Positions 9,324-18,708 of a stretch of DNA of 64,000 nucleotides are shown one piece after another; the stretch's first letter is position 1, and each line of letters starts with the position of its first letter. Below the pieces are notes generated by a model. The model did not search any database, was not told the DNA's origin, and was given only the letters and a program-made list of their open reading frames with translations. The stretch lies in NCBI RefSeq assembly GCF_001941825.1, contig NZ_CP019038.1, forward strand, positions 3,906,001 to 3,970,000, in the 5' to 3' direction. This DNA is from Massilia putida. GTDB taxonomy: Bacteria; Pseudomonadota; Gammaproteobacteria; Burkholderiales; Burkholderiaceae_D. Both the position numbers and the translations under genes were made by a program.

Positions 9324-11309
9324 TTACCAGCGCCCCCGCTCCTTCTTGGCCTGGCGCTTGCGCGTGGCCGCATTCTGTTGCTGCAGCAGGGTATCGACGC
9401 GCTCGGACGCTTCCCGCGCCAAGCTCTGCGCTTCTTCGATGCTGGGGAAGAATTCCGGCATGCGGTAGCCGAGCCAGGCGTACGCCGAATACATGCGGCA
9501 CGTGTCCTCGACTTCCTGCAGGTTTTGCCAGAACAATTCCTGCGGATGGGGTTGCAGCTTGCAGATCTTTCGCTTCGCCAGCGACTGGGCCCAGTACGTC
9601 CACGCGCTTTCCAAGGTCGGCACCTTGGTCGAGATGGGCACGAGCGACATCGTGAATTTTTCCGCCACGCTCAGGTCGAGCGTATCCAGCCATTCCGCGC
9701 GCTCGTTCTGTTCTTCCGTGATGCGCGGATAGAAAAAGCCGTCCGGCACGTCGATGTTGTGCACGAACCGTTTTAAAAGTTTCACCAGCGACGTCTCACC
9801 CGTCACCGACGAGATGCGGTGCAATTGCTCCAGCGATGGCGCCACGGCGAAGCCGCTGGCCGGCACGGGTGGGATCTTTTCCTTCATCAAGGAGCGCATG
9901 ATGTCGTGCGTGTCGTCGTCGTAGCCGGCGACAAACCCTTCCTCGTGCACGCCGTAGCGGCCGGCGCGGCCGGCGATCTGCTTGGCGAGCGCGGCCGAGA
10001 TTTCTTCTTCCTCATAGCCGTTGTATTTCACGGCCGTCGTCATCACGATGCGCTGGATCGGCATGTTCAAGCCCATCGCGAGGGCGTCCGTGCCGACGAC
10101 GATGTCGGCCTGCCCTTCGCGAAAACGTTCGGCCTGCGCGCGCCGCACTTCCGGCGACAGATTGCCGTAGACGGTGGCAACCGACAGCCCCATCTCCGTG
10201 ATCATGTCGCGCCACATCAGCACCTCGCGCCGCGAGAATGCGATGACGGCGTCGCCCCGCTTCAGGTTCTTCAGCCTGCGCACGGCGCTTGGCTCCATCG
10301 ACAGCGGCGCCTTGCGTTTCAGCACGTGGACTTCGAGCGGACATTCCAGGCGTTCGGCCAGCGCCTCGATCGCGCGCCGCGCTTCCGGCGCGCCGACGAG
10401 GTACACGGTCGACGCCGGCGCGCCGCACACGGCGGCCGTCCAGGCGGCGCCGCGGTCGCGGTCGGCCAGCATCTGGATCTCGTCGATGACGGCCACCTGC
10501 ACGGGCGTCTTCGTGTCCAGCATCTCGACGGTGCTGGCCACGTGCGTCGCGCCTTCGGCAAGGCGGCGTTCCTCGCCCGTGATCAGGCTGACCTTGATGG
10601 GTTCGCCGTCCGCACCGACCGTGTTCTGCAGGCGCTCGTAGTTTTCCAGCGCCAAGAGGCGCAGCGGGGCAAGATAGACGCCGCTGTCGGCCTGGGCCAG
10701 GTGTTCCATCGCGCGGTGCGTCTTGCCGGAATTGGTCGGGCCCAGCAGCGCGATGAAACGGCGCGCCATCTTGCTGGCCACCTCGAACGACGCCGGATAC
10801 TCGGCCAGGTTGATGCTTTCCTTGGTGCGCGCGGCGTGGCGTTCTTCCTGCTCGCGCTCGATGGCGTGCAGCAGACGCTGGCGGATGCGGTCGAACACGA
10901 ACTCGGCCGGCTCGGACGTCTCCAGCTCTTCCAGCACGTGCAGGAACAGCATCGGGTCGACGCCGAATTCGTCGGCCTGGTCGGCGATCTCGCGCACGAA
11001 TTCCTCGACCTCCTGGTTCAGGTCGTCGACGGCGTCGCGCGTGGCCCGTTCCTCGACGAGTTCACGGCGCGCCAGCAGGTCCATCTTGCGCCATTTGCTG
11101 GGCTTGGCCAGCACGCCGCGCGACGGCACGAGGCGGTACTCGACGTGCAAGCCGTCCACGCGCACGGCGCCGGCAAAGCGCAGGAAGACGCGGCCTTCCA
11201 TCTTGACCAGTTCGACGCCGCGGGCGGCCAGGTTCAGTTCCCGTTCGAGGAAAGCGTCGTCGTCCTGGGTGTCGTCGTCGGCAGGGGGAAAACGGTGGTG
11301 TTCGCTCAT
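9324..11309 (-). CDS. SUV3-like DExH RNA helicase
   Basis: A 661-residue superfamily 2 helicase of the SUV3 type, related to the mitochondrial degradosome helicase. Walker A is GPTNSGKT (190-197), the Walker B variant is DEIQ (276-279), and motif VI is the arginine-finger region QIAGRAGR. The SUV3-like C-terminal region follows, with a basic tail. The first 160 residues are acidic and helical. Bacterial members probably unwind RNA duplexes during RNA turnover, but their role is little studied. The start at 11309 is the ATG at the onset of the acidic domain; the longer frame upstream overlaps a palindrome and was not chosen. Confidence 0.88.
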   Translation of the reverse strand: MSEHHRFPPADDDTQDDDAFLERELNLAARGVELVKMEGRVFLRFAGAVRVDGLHVEYRLVPSRGVLAKPSKWRKMDLLARRELVEERATRDAVDDLNQEVEEFVREIADQADEFGVDPMLFLHVLEELETSEPAEFVFDRIRQRLLHAIEREQEERHAARTKESINLAEYPASFEVASKMARRFIALLGPTNSGKTHRAMEHLAQADSGVYLAPLRLLALENYERLQNTVGADGEPIKVSLITGEERRLAEGATHVASTVEMLDTKTPVQVAVIDEIQMLADRDRGAAWTAAVCGAPASTVYLVGAPEARRAIEALAERLECPLEVHVLKRKAPLSMEPSAVRRLKNLKRGDAVIAFSRREVLMWRDMITEMGLSVATVYGNLSPEVRRAQAERFREGQADIVVGTDALAMGLNMPIQRIVMTTAVKYNGYEEEEISAALAKQIAGRAGRYGVHEEGFVAGYDDDTHDIMRSLMKEKIPPVPASGFAVAPSLEQLHRISSVTGETSLVKLLKRFVHNIDVPDGFFYPRITEEQNERAEWLDTLDLSVAEKFTMSLVPISTKVPTLESAWTYWAQSLAKRKICKLQPHPQELFWQNLQEVEDTCRMYSAYAWLGYRMPEFFPSIEEAQSLAREASERVDTLLQQQNAATRKRQAKKERGRW

Positions 11310-11363
11310 GTGTCCAATATAACGCGGCCGGCCCTGGGGCACCGTTCGGCAAGCCACCAAAAC

Positions 11364-11390
11364 GTCGTTTTTGGCACTGCCAAAAACGAC
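11364..11390. promoter_or_regulatory. 27-bp near-perfect palindrome between lipA and the helicase gene
   Basis: GTCGTTTTTGGCA at 11364-11376 and its exact complement at 11378-11390 are separated by one base. Read on the minus strand after lipA, the stem is followed by GTTTTGG, so it may be a terminator. Its position 55 bases before the helicase start also fits an operator. Confidence 0.6.
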
Positions 11391-11391
11391 T

Positions 11392-11465
11392 CCCCGCGGA
11401 GGCGCGGACCCAAGTTGCTCGCGTATCGTCAGTGCAAGCGAAATCGGGTCCGCGCCTGCGCGGGG
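11392..11465. repeat. inverted repeat of short interspersed type (variant of family A)
   Basis: CCCCGCGGAGGCGCGGACCC at 11392-11411 and GGGTCCGCGCCTGCGCGGGG at 11446-11465 pair at 19 of 20 positions around a 34-base loop. The outer GC-rich arms resemble those of the family A elements, but the loop differs. It lies just downstream of lipA. Confidence 0.72.
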
Positions 11466-11491
11466 ACGACGGGGGTTTTACTGTCTCCGGC

Positions 11492-12496
11492 TTATGCCGC
11501 CACGCCCGCCTCGTGGGCCTGCTGATCGGCGTGATACGACGAGCGCACCATCGCGCCGACGGCCGCGTGCACGAAGCCCATTTCGTACGCCTTTTCTTCG
11601 AACATCTTGAAGGTGTCGGGATGCACGTAGCGGCGCACCGGCAGGTGCGAATTCGACGGGGCGAGGTACTGGCCGATGGTCAGCATGTCGATGTCGTGCG
11701 CGCGCATGTCGCGCATGACGTCCAGGATTTCCTCGTCGGTCTCGCCCAGGCCGACCATCAGGCCGGATTTCGTAACGGCGTTCGGGTATTTGGCCTTGAA
11801 GTCGCGCAGCAGGACCAGCGAGTGCTGGTAGTCGGCGCCCGGACGCGCTTCCTTGTACAGGCGCGGCACGGTTTCCAGGTTGTGGTTCATCACGTCCGGC
11901 AAGCCGTCCGCGAAGATGGCCAGCGCTTTTTCCAGGCGGCCGCGGAAGTCCGGCACGAGCACTTCGATCTTCGTGTTCGGCGACAGCGCGCGCGTCTTCT
12001 GGATGCACTCGACGAAGTGGCCGGCGCCGCCGTCGCGCAGGTCGTCGCGGTCGACGGACGTGATCACGACGTAGGACAGGCGCAGGTCGGCGATGGTCTT
12101 GGCGAGGTTACCCGGCTCGTTGACGTCGAGCGGGTCCGGGCGGCCGTGGCCGACGTCGCAGAACGGGCAGCGGCGCGTGCACTTGTCGCCCATGATCATG
12201 AACGTCGCGGTGCCCTTGCCGAAGCATTCGCCGATGTTCGGGCAGCTGGCTTCCTCGCACACGGTGACGAGATTGTTCGCACGCAGGATGTCCTTGATCT
12301 CGTAGAAGCGCGACGACGGGCTCGCGGCCTTGACGCGGATCCAGTCCGGCTTTTTCAGGCGCTCGTGCTGTTCGAGCGGCACGATCTTGATCGGGATGCG
12401 GGACGTCTTGCTCGCGCCTTTCTGTTTTTCGCTGGCGTTGTAGGACGCATTTGCTGCGGATTGTGCTGCGGTGCCGTTGTCGATTTCGGAAGTCAT
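11492..12496 (-). CDS. lipA: lipoyl synthase
   Basis: A 334-residue radical-SAM lipoyl synthase, which inserts two sulfur atoms into octanoyl groups on E2 and GcvH proteins. The radical-SAM cluster motif CTRRCPFC is present, and the auxiliary cluster cysteines lie in [12 protein letters not shown]. The C-terminal MVRSSYHAD carries the conserved RSSY that ligates the auxiliary cluster. The N-terminal 45 residues are a low-conservation extension. It follows lipB by 24 bases, in the order ybeD-lipB-lipA, and the two enzymes act in sequence. Confidence 0.96.
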   Translation of the reverse strand: MTSEIDNGTAAQSAANASYNASEKQKGASKTSRIPIKIVPLEQHERLKKPDWIRVKAASPSSRFYEIKDILRANNLVTVCEEASCPNIGECFGKGTATFMIMGDKCTRRCPFCDVGHGRPDPLDVNEPGNLAKTIADLRLSYVVITSVDRDDLRDGGAGHFVECIQKTRALSPNTKIEVLVPDFRGRLEKALAIFADGLPDVMNHNLETVPRLYKEARPGADYQHSLVLLRDFKAKYPNAVTKSGLMVGLGETDEEILDVMRDMRAHDIDMLTIGQYLAPSNSHLPVRRYVHPDTFKMFEEKAYEMGFVHAAVGAMVRSSYHADQQAHEAGVAA

Positions 12497-12520
12497 GTGC
12501 GTATTAACCCAGACGGGCTT

Positions 12521-13219
12521 TCAGTTTGTCGTTGCGGCCTGCGCGACCGCTGCGGTTGAAGAGGGTGCCGTGGACAGATGCTGCACGAGTGCGTCGGCGA
12601 GGGCGTGCTGCACGTCGGCGAGCGGCGCATCGACGCCCATCGTCTTCATGTCCACCGTGGCCAGGCCGGAATAACCGCACGGATTGATCCAGGTGAACGG
12701 AGATAAATCCATCGCCACGTTCAGCGACACGCCGTGATAAGTGCAGCCGTTGCCGCGCACCTTCAGGCCCAGCGCGGCGATCTTGGCGCCCTTGCTCGGA
12801 CCGTCGGCGATATAGATGCCGGGCGCGCCTTCGACGCGTTCACCCGCCAGATTATACGCCGCCAGCACATCGATCACCGCCTGCTCGATCTTGTGGACGA
12901 ACTGGCGCGCATACAGCTTGCCGCCCGGCTTGTTGCGGCGCAGGTCCATCAGCAGGTAGATCACGACCTGGCCGGGGCCGTGGTACGTGACTTCGCCGCC
13001 GCGGTCCGTCTGGACGACGGGCACGTCGTGCGCCCCGACGCTCAGCAGATGGCCGCGGTCGGCGCCCAGCCCGAGCGTGAACACGGGCGGATGCTCGACG
13101 ATCCACAACTCGTCGGGCGTGTCGGGCGTGCGCGCATCCGTGAAGGCGCGCATCGCGGCAAATATGGGTTCGTAGTCGGCGCGGCCAAGCTCACGGATGA
13201 CCGGGCGGTTCGCTTGCAT
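12521..13219 (-). CDS. lipB: octanoyl-ACP:protein octanoyltransferase
   Basis: A 232-residue LipB, which moves octanoyl groups from acyl carrier protein to lipoyl domains, the substrate step for LipA. Visible motifs are the [12 protein letters not shown] segment with the conserved His, the [20 protein letters not shown] stretch containing the essential Lys and the Cys acyl acceptor, and the FTWINPCGY region. Length is normal, with a short Ala/Thr-rich tail. It lies between ybeD and lipA, in the same direction. Confidence 0.95.
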   Translation of the reverse strand: MQANRPVIRELGRADYEPIFAAMRAFTDARTPDTPDELWIVEHPPVFTLGLGADRGHLLSVGAHDVPVVQTDRGGEVTYHGPGQVVIYLLMDLRRNKPGGKLYARQFVHKIEQAVIDVLAAYNLAGERVEGAPGIYIADGPSKGAKIAALGLKVRGNGCTYHGVSLNVAMDLSPFTWINPCGYSGLATVDMKTMGVDAPLADVQHALADALVQHLSTAPSSTAAVAQAATTN

Positions 13220-13300
13220 GGATAGGATCTTTGAAGGGATACCCCGTCATTATAAGCCAGCCTGATGGGCAGCGCCGCGAACCCATCGAAAGCGCGAAAC

Positions 13301-13567
13301 TTACAGGACGATCTTGACCATCGGGTGCGACGACAGCTCGCGGTACAGGTTGTCGAGCATCTCGCGGCTGGTGGCGCGCACGATCACGGTCAGGCCCGTG
13401 TAGGCGCCCTTGGCCGACGGCCGCACTTCCATCTTGCCAGCATGGAAAGTCGGATCGTGGATGGTGACCACTTCGACGATCGTGGTGGCGAAATCGTCGT
13501 GCGTCGGGCCCATGACCTTGATCGGGAAATCGCTCGGGTATTCGATGAGGGAATCTTTCGGGTCCAT
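13301..13567 (-). CDS. ybeD: YbeD/DUF493 family protein
   Basis: An 88-residue DUF493 protein, a small alpha/beta fold that resembles an ACT-like regulatory domain. The conserved IEYPSDFPIKVMG start and the VTIHDPTF segment are seen. The role is not defined; the gene stands directly upstream of lipB in many proteobacteria, as here, which suggests a link to lipoate metabolism. AAAGGAG 8 bases before the ATG at 13567 supports this start. The gap to lipB is about 80 bases. Confidence 0.92.
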   Translation of the reverse strand: MDPKDSLIEYPSDFPIKVMGPTHDDFATTIVEVVTIHDPTFHAGKMEVRPSAKGAYTGLTVIVRATSREMLDNLYRELSSHPMVKIVL

Positions 13568-13640
13568 AGGCCACTCCTTTTGTAAAACAGCATTGTAGCC
13601 AAACCGGTCCGATTCCGCCCGATCAACGCTCCTCGCCCGA

Positions 13641-15647
13641 TCAACGCTCTTTCTGGTCCCGCCCGCGCTGGTCGACGCGCGCACGGTGCTCTTCCGCCTT
13701 GGCCGGAGCGGGTGCCGGTGGCGGCGGCGCCGGTGCCGCGACGGGTGCCGGGCGCGGCGCCATCTGCACGGGCGGCGCCATCTGCACGGGCGGCGGCGCC
13801 GGGCGCTCGACGGGTGGCGGCGCCAACCGTTCGATGCGGGCCTCCGTCCGTTCGATCCGGGGTTCCGGACGTTCGAAGCGCGGCTGCGGGCGCTCGACGC
13901 GCTGGACCGGCTGCGTTGCCGGCGCGACCATCATCGGCTGTTGTTGCGGCTGTTGTTGCGGCTGCGGCTGCACCTGCGGCTGGGCCTGCAGCACCGGCTG
14001 GCGGTTGCGGCGCCATTCTTCCATCTGTTCGCGGCGCTCGTCACGACGCTCGTCACGATCCATCCGGTCGCGGCGCCAGCCGCCGGGCACGCCCGCCGGC
14101 GGCACCATCTGCGGCTGCTGGATCGTCGGGCTGACCGTCGACAGCGCTTGCTGCGGTTGATGCGGCGTCGGGCTCGCGATGGTGCTCAGCGGCTGCGACG
14201 GCAGGTGCGGCGTCGGACTCGTGACGGGCAAGGCCTGGGCCGGCGCCGCCTGCGGCACGAGGCCCGGCATACGCTGGCTCACGACAACGTCGCGCTCGAC
14301 GCGTTCCGTCTCGATGCGGCGCTCGCGGCCCGGGTCCGCGTGATGCCCGTCCATGCGGACAATGCCGGCGGGGCCGCGATTCGGCCAGTTCGACTGCCCG
14401 TGCGGCTGCGGCCCGGGCGGCGGCGCACTGGCCGGAATGTTGCGCACCAGTACCGGCGGCGCGGTGATGATCGGCGAGCGCGGCACATTCACCCGGCCCG
14501 GCTGGCGGAAGCGGTCCTCCGGCACGACCGTGAGACCCTGCGGGCGGTAGTCGCGCGGGCGGCGCGGGTCGTCGCGCACGTGTTCGTTCAGCCAGCGCAG
14601 GTGGTTGTCCGGCGCGCGCCAGGTCGGGATGTAGCGGTCGTGCGGCGTCAGCGGATACCAGCCGGCGGCGGGCAGCGTGCGGTTGCGGTCGCGGAACGCG
14701 AGGTTCCAGCCGTCGCCGCCGACCCAGCCGACGAGCGCCGGCGCCCACACCAGGTGCTCATGACGGCGGCCCGGCGCCCAGGCCCAGCGGTTGTGCACCT
14801 GCACCCAGCGGCCGTAGTGGAACGGCGCATAACCCCAGGGCGCGTTGTCGACCCAGGTCCAGCCCCACGGCTCGAGCCACGTCCAGCAGCCGTCGCGGTA
14901 CGGCACCCAGGTCGAGGCCACGGTCGGGATCCACAGCGGGCCGTATTCGACGTCTTCGCGCCAGCTGCCGTAGCGGTCGAGGTCTTCGTAACCCGTCATC
15001 TCGGGCGTCACGTAGCGGCTTGATGCGGCATTGTCTTCGTAGCGGTCACGCACGAGGGCCCATTCGTCGAAGGCGTCGCGCACGGCGGTCAAGGTGCGGA
15101 TATCGTTGTCGCCCACTTCCGCACGCCGGCCGGCGCGCAGGGTCAGCTGGGAATCGCCGTCCTCGACGAGCGCCACGCCGTCGAACACCGTCACAAAACT
15201 GGTGTCGCGCACGCGCTCGGCATCGACGCGCACGCGGCCCGGCTGCTGCAGGCGCACGCGCGCCTGCGGGGTCTCGAGTTCGAAGCCGGACAGCACATCC
15301 GCATTGATCACCCGCACGCTGACGCTGCCGTAGTGCAGGCGCAGGCGCAGTGCGGCGTCGTCAAGCTGCGTCACTTCCAGCGAGGAATCGCCGTCCAGGC
15401 GGATCGACGTCGAGCCGATGCGCACCTCCGTGCGGGCACCGTCCGTCGTCGTGATCGTGTTGCCGGACGTGACGGGCCAGTTGATCTGGGCCGCCATCAT
15501 CTCGGCGCCGACGTCGCTGCCGATGGTGACCTGCCCCTGGGTCAGCGCGACGCGCCCCACGCGCGCGGGCGGATCGGCCGCCGCGGCCAGTGCCGTCAGG
15601 GTGGAAAAAGCGAGCAGGACGGCTGTTTTCGCAACGCGGTTGGACAT
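13641..15647 (-). CDS. FecR-like, tryptophan- and proline-rich secreted protein
   Basis: A 668-residue exported protein. After a signal peptide (about 1-23) comes a FecR-like beta domain (about 30-200, with GSTSIRLDGDSSLEVTQLDD). A Trp/Tyr-rich central domain follows (about 230-380, repeated W-P-Y and WGWTW motifs, APFHYGRW), of the kind seen in DUF6600-type proteins. The C-terminal 270 residues are disordered and rich in Pro, Gln and Arg, with tandem Gln/Pro runs. It is probably a periplasmic or surface protein of unknown function. CTGGAGACATC before the ATG supports the start at 15647. Low complexity in the tail makes length variation between strains likely. Confidence 0.8.
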   Translation of the reverse strand: MSNRVAKTAVLLAFSTLTALAAAADPPARVGRVALTQGQVTIGSDVGAEMMAAQINWPVTSGNTITTTDGARTEVRIGSTSIRLDGDSSLEVTQLDDAALRLRLHYGSVSVRVINADVLSGFELETPQARVRLQQPGRVRVDAERVRDTSFVTVFDGVALVEDGDSQLTLRAGRRAEVGDNDIRTLTAVRDAFDEWALVRDRYEDNAASSRYVTPEMTGYEDLDRYGSWREDVEYGPLWIPTVASTWVPYRDGCWTWLEPWGWTWVDNAPWGYAPFHYGRWVQVHNRWAWAPGRRHEHLVWAPALVGWVGGDGWNLAFRDRNRTLPAAGWYPLTPHDRYIPTWRAPDNHLRWLNEHVRDDPRRPRDYRPQGLTVVPEDRFRQPGRVNVPRSPIITAPPVLVRNIPASAPPPGPQPHGQSNWPNRGPAGIVRMDGHHADPGRERRIETERVERDVVVSQRMPGLVPQAAPAQALPVTSPTPHLPSQPLSTIASPTPHQPQQALSTVSPTIQQPQMVPPAGVPGGWRRDRMDRDERRDERREQMEEWRRNRQPVLQAQPQVQPQPQQQPQQQPMMVAPATQPVQRVERPQPRFERPEPRIERTEARIERLAPPPVERPAPPPVQMAPPVQMAPRPAPVAAPAPPPPAPAPAKAEEHRARVDQRGRDQKER

Positions 15648-15744
15648 GATGTCTCCAGGGGAAGGGCTGTTTTTGTAATGGATTGCGTCTAGTGCATTAC
15701 AACGCACGAGCGCGCGAGACGCCGACAGAAATTACAAATGGTTG

Positions 15745-15880
15745 CGAAATGTATCCACCGATCGGGCGCGGCGCCGAGCCTGCTGCGCATTGTGGATTCG
15801 CCTTGCGATGCTCGCTGTACTGCTCGTACAGCCGCGCTTCTCAGCCACGGCCGCCCGCGACGGTTTGTCGAGGTGCCCTC
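15745..15880. repeat. nested inverted repeat, family B copy 2
   Basis: It contains CTTGCGATGCTCGCTGTACT at 15802-15821, identical to the core of the element at 6214-6332, followed by CGTACAGC and GCGCTTCTC in the same order with few changes. The outer arms are poorer here. It fills the space between the FecR-like gene and the end of the LysE-type gene and may be the latter's transcript end. Confidence 0.78.
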
Positions 15881-16531
15881 TTAGGCATGGGCCGGCTTGA
15901 CGAAGAACAGCAGGGCGCCGACGACGACCAGCACGCCGCCAAAGAAACGGTTCTGCGCCTTGACGGCGCGCGGATCGCGGAACCAGCGCTGCATCGACGA
16001 CGCCAGCAGGGCGTAGCCGTGCATCACGGTGGTGTCGATGGTGACCATCGTCGCGCCCAGGATCGCCAGCTGCGGCAGCACGGGCGCATCCTGCGCGATG
16101 AATTGCGGCAGCACGGCGACCATGAAGATGATCCCTTTCGGGTTCGTCGCATTGGTGAGAAAACCGGTCAGCACGCGGCGGCCGAACGTCGGGTGCGCGG
16201 CATGGCCGGCCGTCGCTACGGCAGCCGTCGGCACGCCGTCCGCCTCGGCTTGCGAACGCCACTGGCTGATGCCGAGCCAGATCAGGTACAGCGCGCCGAC
16301 GACCTTGACGACCGTGAACGCGGGTTCCGACGCGAGCAGCAGCGAGCCGACGCCGGCGCCGGCGATCACCAGCACGAGCACGAGGCCCAGCTGCAGGCCC
16401 AGCACCGTGGCGCTGGCCTTTTTGAGGCCGTACGCGAGGCCGTGCGACATCGACAGGATGGCGCCGGAGCCGGGCGAAATGGCGATCAGGGTGGCCGCGA
16501 TGACGAAGCCGATCCAGGTGATGAAGCTCAT
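15881..16531 (-). CDS. LysE/RhtB-family amino-acid exporter
   Basis: A 216-residue inner-membrane protein of the LysE/RhtB superfamily with about six hydrophobic helices, exporting amino acids or related metabolites. The N-terminal FVIAATLIAISPGSGAILSM matches the family signature, with a conserved Pro-Gly-rich turn. ATNPKGIIFMVAVLPQF is the typical middle segment. The start at 16531 gives the canonical N-terminus; an upstream start at 16576 would add 15 residues that do not look like this family. Substrate unknown. Confidence 0.87.
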   Translation of the reverse strand: MSFITWIGFVIAATLIAISPGSGAILSMSHGLAYGLKKASATVLGLQLGLVLVLVIAGAGVGSLLLASEPAFTVVKVVGALYLIWLGISQWRSQAEADGVPTAAVATAGHAAHPTFGRRVLTGFLTNATNPKGIIFMVAVLPQFIAQDAPVLPQLAILGATMVTIDTTVMHGYALLASSMQRWFRDPRAVKAQNRFFGGVLVVVGALLFFVKPAHA

Positions 16532-16622
16532 GAGGGAAACGAAAGGGGACGGGAAACGGACGCGGGCATGGCGCACGGCGCCGGCGATTGCCGGACGGCC
16601 GCGGCCAGCCGCGGGGTGCTGC

Positions 16623-16907
16623 TTACTTCTTCTTCGGGTTGACGGCGGCCTTCAGGGTCGCACCGGCAGCGAAGCGCGGGGTCTTCGATGCAGCGATCTT
16701 GATCGGTTCGCCGGTTGCCGGGTTGCGACCCTTGCGGGCAGCGCGCTTGGTGACCGAGAACGTGCCGAAGCCGGTGATACCCACCGTGTCGCCTTTTTTC
16801 AGGCGCTCGGTGATGATGTCGATGATGGTGTTCACTGCATCGTTCGCAGCGGCGCCCGACATCTCGGTACGCTTCGCAAATTCAGCGATCAGTTCGCCTT
16901 TTTTCAT
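16623..16907 (-). CDS. hup: HU-family DNA-binding protein
   Basis: A 94-residue HU-type nucleoid protein that binds and bends DNA as a dimer. It starts MKKGELIAEFAKRTEMSG and carries the beta-arm motif GRNPATGEPIKI with the intercalating proline. A perfect GGAGG lies 5 bases before the ATG. The last residues are Lys-rich (NPKKK). The gene is single and not in an obvious operon. Whether it is the alpha or beta type cannot be told from this copy alone. Confidence 0.94.
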   Translation of the reverse strand: MKKGELIAEFAKRTEMSGAAANDAVNTIIDIITERLKKGDTVGITGFGTFSVTKRAARKGRNPATGEPIKIAASKTPRFAAGATLKAAVNPKKK

Positions 16908-17014
16908 AAATCCTCCGGGTTGAAAGAGCCGGAAGATTAGCATAATTAATTGCTCTGCGTAATCTTCTTACACCCCAGACACCCTGTATTGGCGGGGTTT
17001 CTGCAATTTTCCGC

Positions 17015-17224
17015 TCAAGCCGCGGCCGGGTTCGCGTCGCCATTGCCCAGACGCAGGCGCAGCGCGGCGTTGATCAGCGTCTGATAACCGGTGCCGGTGC
17101 GCTCCGCGCGCGAGCGGAATTCGTCCAATACCTCGTCGTCGAGGTAGATGGTGATGCGGGTCTTGCGCTTCGGAGGACGGGCACGGCGGCGCGGAACGGT
17201 CGGCAGGTCGAGGTTCGGATTCAT
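17015..17224 (-). CDS. orphan BrnA-like antitoxin / ribbon-helix-helix protein
   Basis: A 69-residue protein with a BrnA/CopG-type ribbon-helix-helix domain: a basic N-terminus (RRRARPPKRKTR), the strand ITIYLDDEVLDEF and the helix pair ending TGYQTLINAALRLRL, very like BrnA antitoxins. The start at 17224 is chosen because AAGGAG lies 6 bases before it, whereas at 17230 the site would be almost in contact with the ATG. No BrnT toxin gene lies next to it, so it may be a free-standing regulator or a remnant of a toxin-antitoxin pair. Confidence 0.78.
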   Translation of the reverse strand: MNPNLDLPTVPRRRARPPKRKTRITIYLDDEVLDEFRSRAERTGTGYQTLINAALRLRLGNGDANPAAA

Positions 17225-17424
17225 GGGCATCTCCTTCAGGTCGGAAAGGCTGCTGCACCGCAGCCAATATTGTCACTATACGTATCGCCCCGCGCCGTCC
17301 GTACGGGAAAGCGACGAGATGCAGATTTCCGGGTTTGAAACGCAGAAAACGCGCCTGAACCGTGCGCCGGAGCCCGGGGACCGGCTCGGTTAAGATGTGA
17401 TCATCTTGATATGGAGGAGCGGTA

Positions 17425-18354
17425 ATGGCTGCAGGAAGTTTATTGGCACTCATCGACGACATCACCAGCGTGCTCGACGACGTGGCCCTGATGAGCAAGG
17501 TGGCGGCCAAGAAGACGGCCGGCGTGCTGGGCGACGACCTCGCCCTCAATGCCCAGCAGGTGACCGGCGTGAACGCCGACCGCGAACTGCCCGTCGTGTG
17601 GGCGGTGGCGCTGGGCTCGCTGCGCAACAAGGCGATCCTCGTGCCGGCCGCGCTCGCCATCTCCGCGTTCCTGCCGCAGGCGATCACCCCGATGCTCATG
17701 CTGGGCGGCGCGTACCTGTGCTTCGAAGGTTTCGAAAAGGTGGCGCACAAGCTGCTGCACGGCGCCGCCGAGGAGGCCGCGCACGGGGAAGAACCGGCGA
17801 CGGCGCTGGCGACCGATGCCGACATGCGCACGGTCGAGCAGGACAAGATCAAGGGCGCCATCCGCACCGATTTCATCTTGTCGGCGGAAATCATCGTGAT
17901 CGCGCTGGGCGTCGTCAACGACCAGGGCGCGTCGTTCGGCGCGCAGGTGGCGGCCCTCGTCGCGGTGGCGGTCGCGATGACGATCGGCGTCTACGGCGTG
18001 GTGGCGGGCATCGTCAAGATCGACGACCTGGGCCTGTACCTGAGCCGCCGCGCCGGCAGCGGCACGCGGGCCATCGGCAACCTGCTGCTGGCCGCGGCGC
18101 CGCGCCTGATGCAGTCGCTGTCCGTGATCGGCACGGTGGCCATGTTCATGGTCGGCGGCGGCATCATCGGCCACGCGTTCGAACCGCTGCACCATCTGGC
18201 CGGGCGCGCCGCCGCGGCCGTGGCGGGTGTGCCGGGCGTCGGTCGCCTGCTGGCGGCCGTCGCGCCGAGCGTGGTCGATGCCGTGGCCGGTATCGCCGTC
18301 GGCGCGGCCGTGCTGCTGGTGGTGACGCTGGTGCAAAAGCTGCGCGGCAAGTAA
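17425..18354 (+). CDS. DUF808 family inner-membrane protein
   Basis: A 309-residue integral membrane protein of the DUF808/YedI family. The N-terminus MAAGSLLALIDDI and the KKTAGVLGDDLALNA segment are diagnostic. About six hydrophobic helices follow, with a soluble loop around 120-150 (EEPATALATDADMRTVEQ). The GGGIIGHAFEPLHH motif and the final helix end in the basic VQKLRGK. Function unknown. A GGAGCGG lies 5 bases before the ATG. No neighbours point to a role. Confidence 0.88.
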   Translation: MAAGSLLALIDDITSVLDDVALMSKVAAKKTAGVLGDDLALNAQQVTGVNADRELPVVWAVALGSLRNKAILVPAALAISAFLPQAITPMLMLGGAYLCFEGFEKVAHKLLHGAAEEAAHGEEPATALATDADMRTVEQDKIKGAIRTDFILSAEIIVIALGVVNDQGASFGAQVAALVAVAVAMTIGVYGVVAGIVKIDDLGLYLSRRAGSGTRAIGNLLLAAAPRLMQSLSVIGTVAMFMVGGGIIGHAFEPLHHLAGRAAAAVAGVPGVGRLLAAVAPSVVDAVAGIAVGAAVLLVVTLVQKLRGK

Positions 18355-18362
18355 TCATCGGC

Positions 18363-18468
18363 CGTCATCCGCGCGAAAGCGGGGATCCATACTGAGCCCC
18401 CGAAGCCGATCAATAGTCGATGACGCACATGTTCCGACTTCGGTGCTTCAGCATGGCGGGAACGACGG
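18363..18468. repeat. interspersed inverted-repeat element, family A copy 2
   Basis: It has CCATACTGAGC at 18387-18397 and GTTCCGACTTCGG followed by GCTTCAGCATGG at 18431-18456, the same blocks as copies at 3554 and 26026. GC-rich outer arms (CCGTCATCCGCGCG and CGGGAACGACGG) are imperfectly paired here. It follows the DUF808 gene directly. Confidence 0.75.
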
Positions 18469-18581
18469 TTTTTGGGCTGACGTCACCTCCCTTCCCCGGC
18501 GCAAATCCGATCCGCCCTGGTGCCCCCATGCACCACGCATGCCCAACTGTTGCGTCCATACATCTATGCGCCCTGATTGAA

Positions 18582-18611
18582 TTGACAACGATAACAAGCA
18601 CGCGCCACTAT
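18582..18611 (+). promoter_or_regulatory. predicted sigma-70 promoter for the TonB-dependent receptor
   Basis: A perfect -35 TTGACA at 18582-18587 is followed, after 18 bases, by CACTAT at 18606-18611 as a weak -10. It would give a leader of about 90 bases to the ATG at 18709. No Fur box was recognised nearby. Confidence 0.45.
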
Positions 18612-18708
18612 CAAGATGAGCTTGCTTTATGACAAGCCGGACAGGACCACCGCGGTATCTCGCACCCCGCACCCCGCGGGCCGTAGACCAAGAATAAGGA
18701 TCAAGAGA

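Noticed and set aside
9819..11525. A 568-codon plus-strand frame opposite the SUV3-like helicase
   Set aside because: His/Arg/Val-rich shadow translation without motif; helicase motifs on the minus strand are complete.
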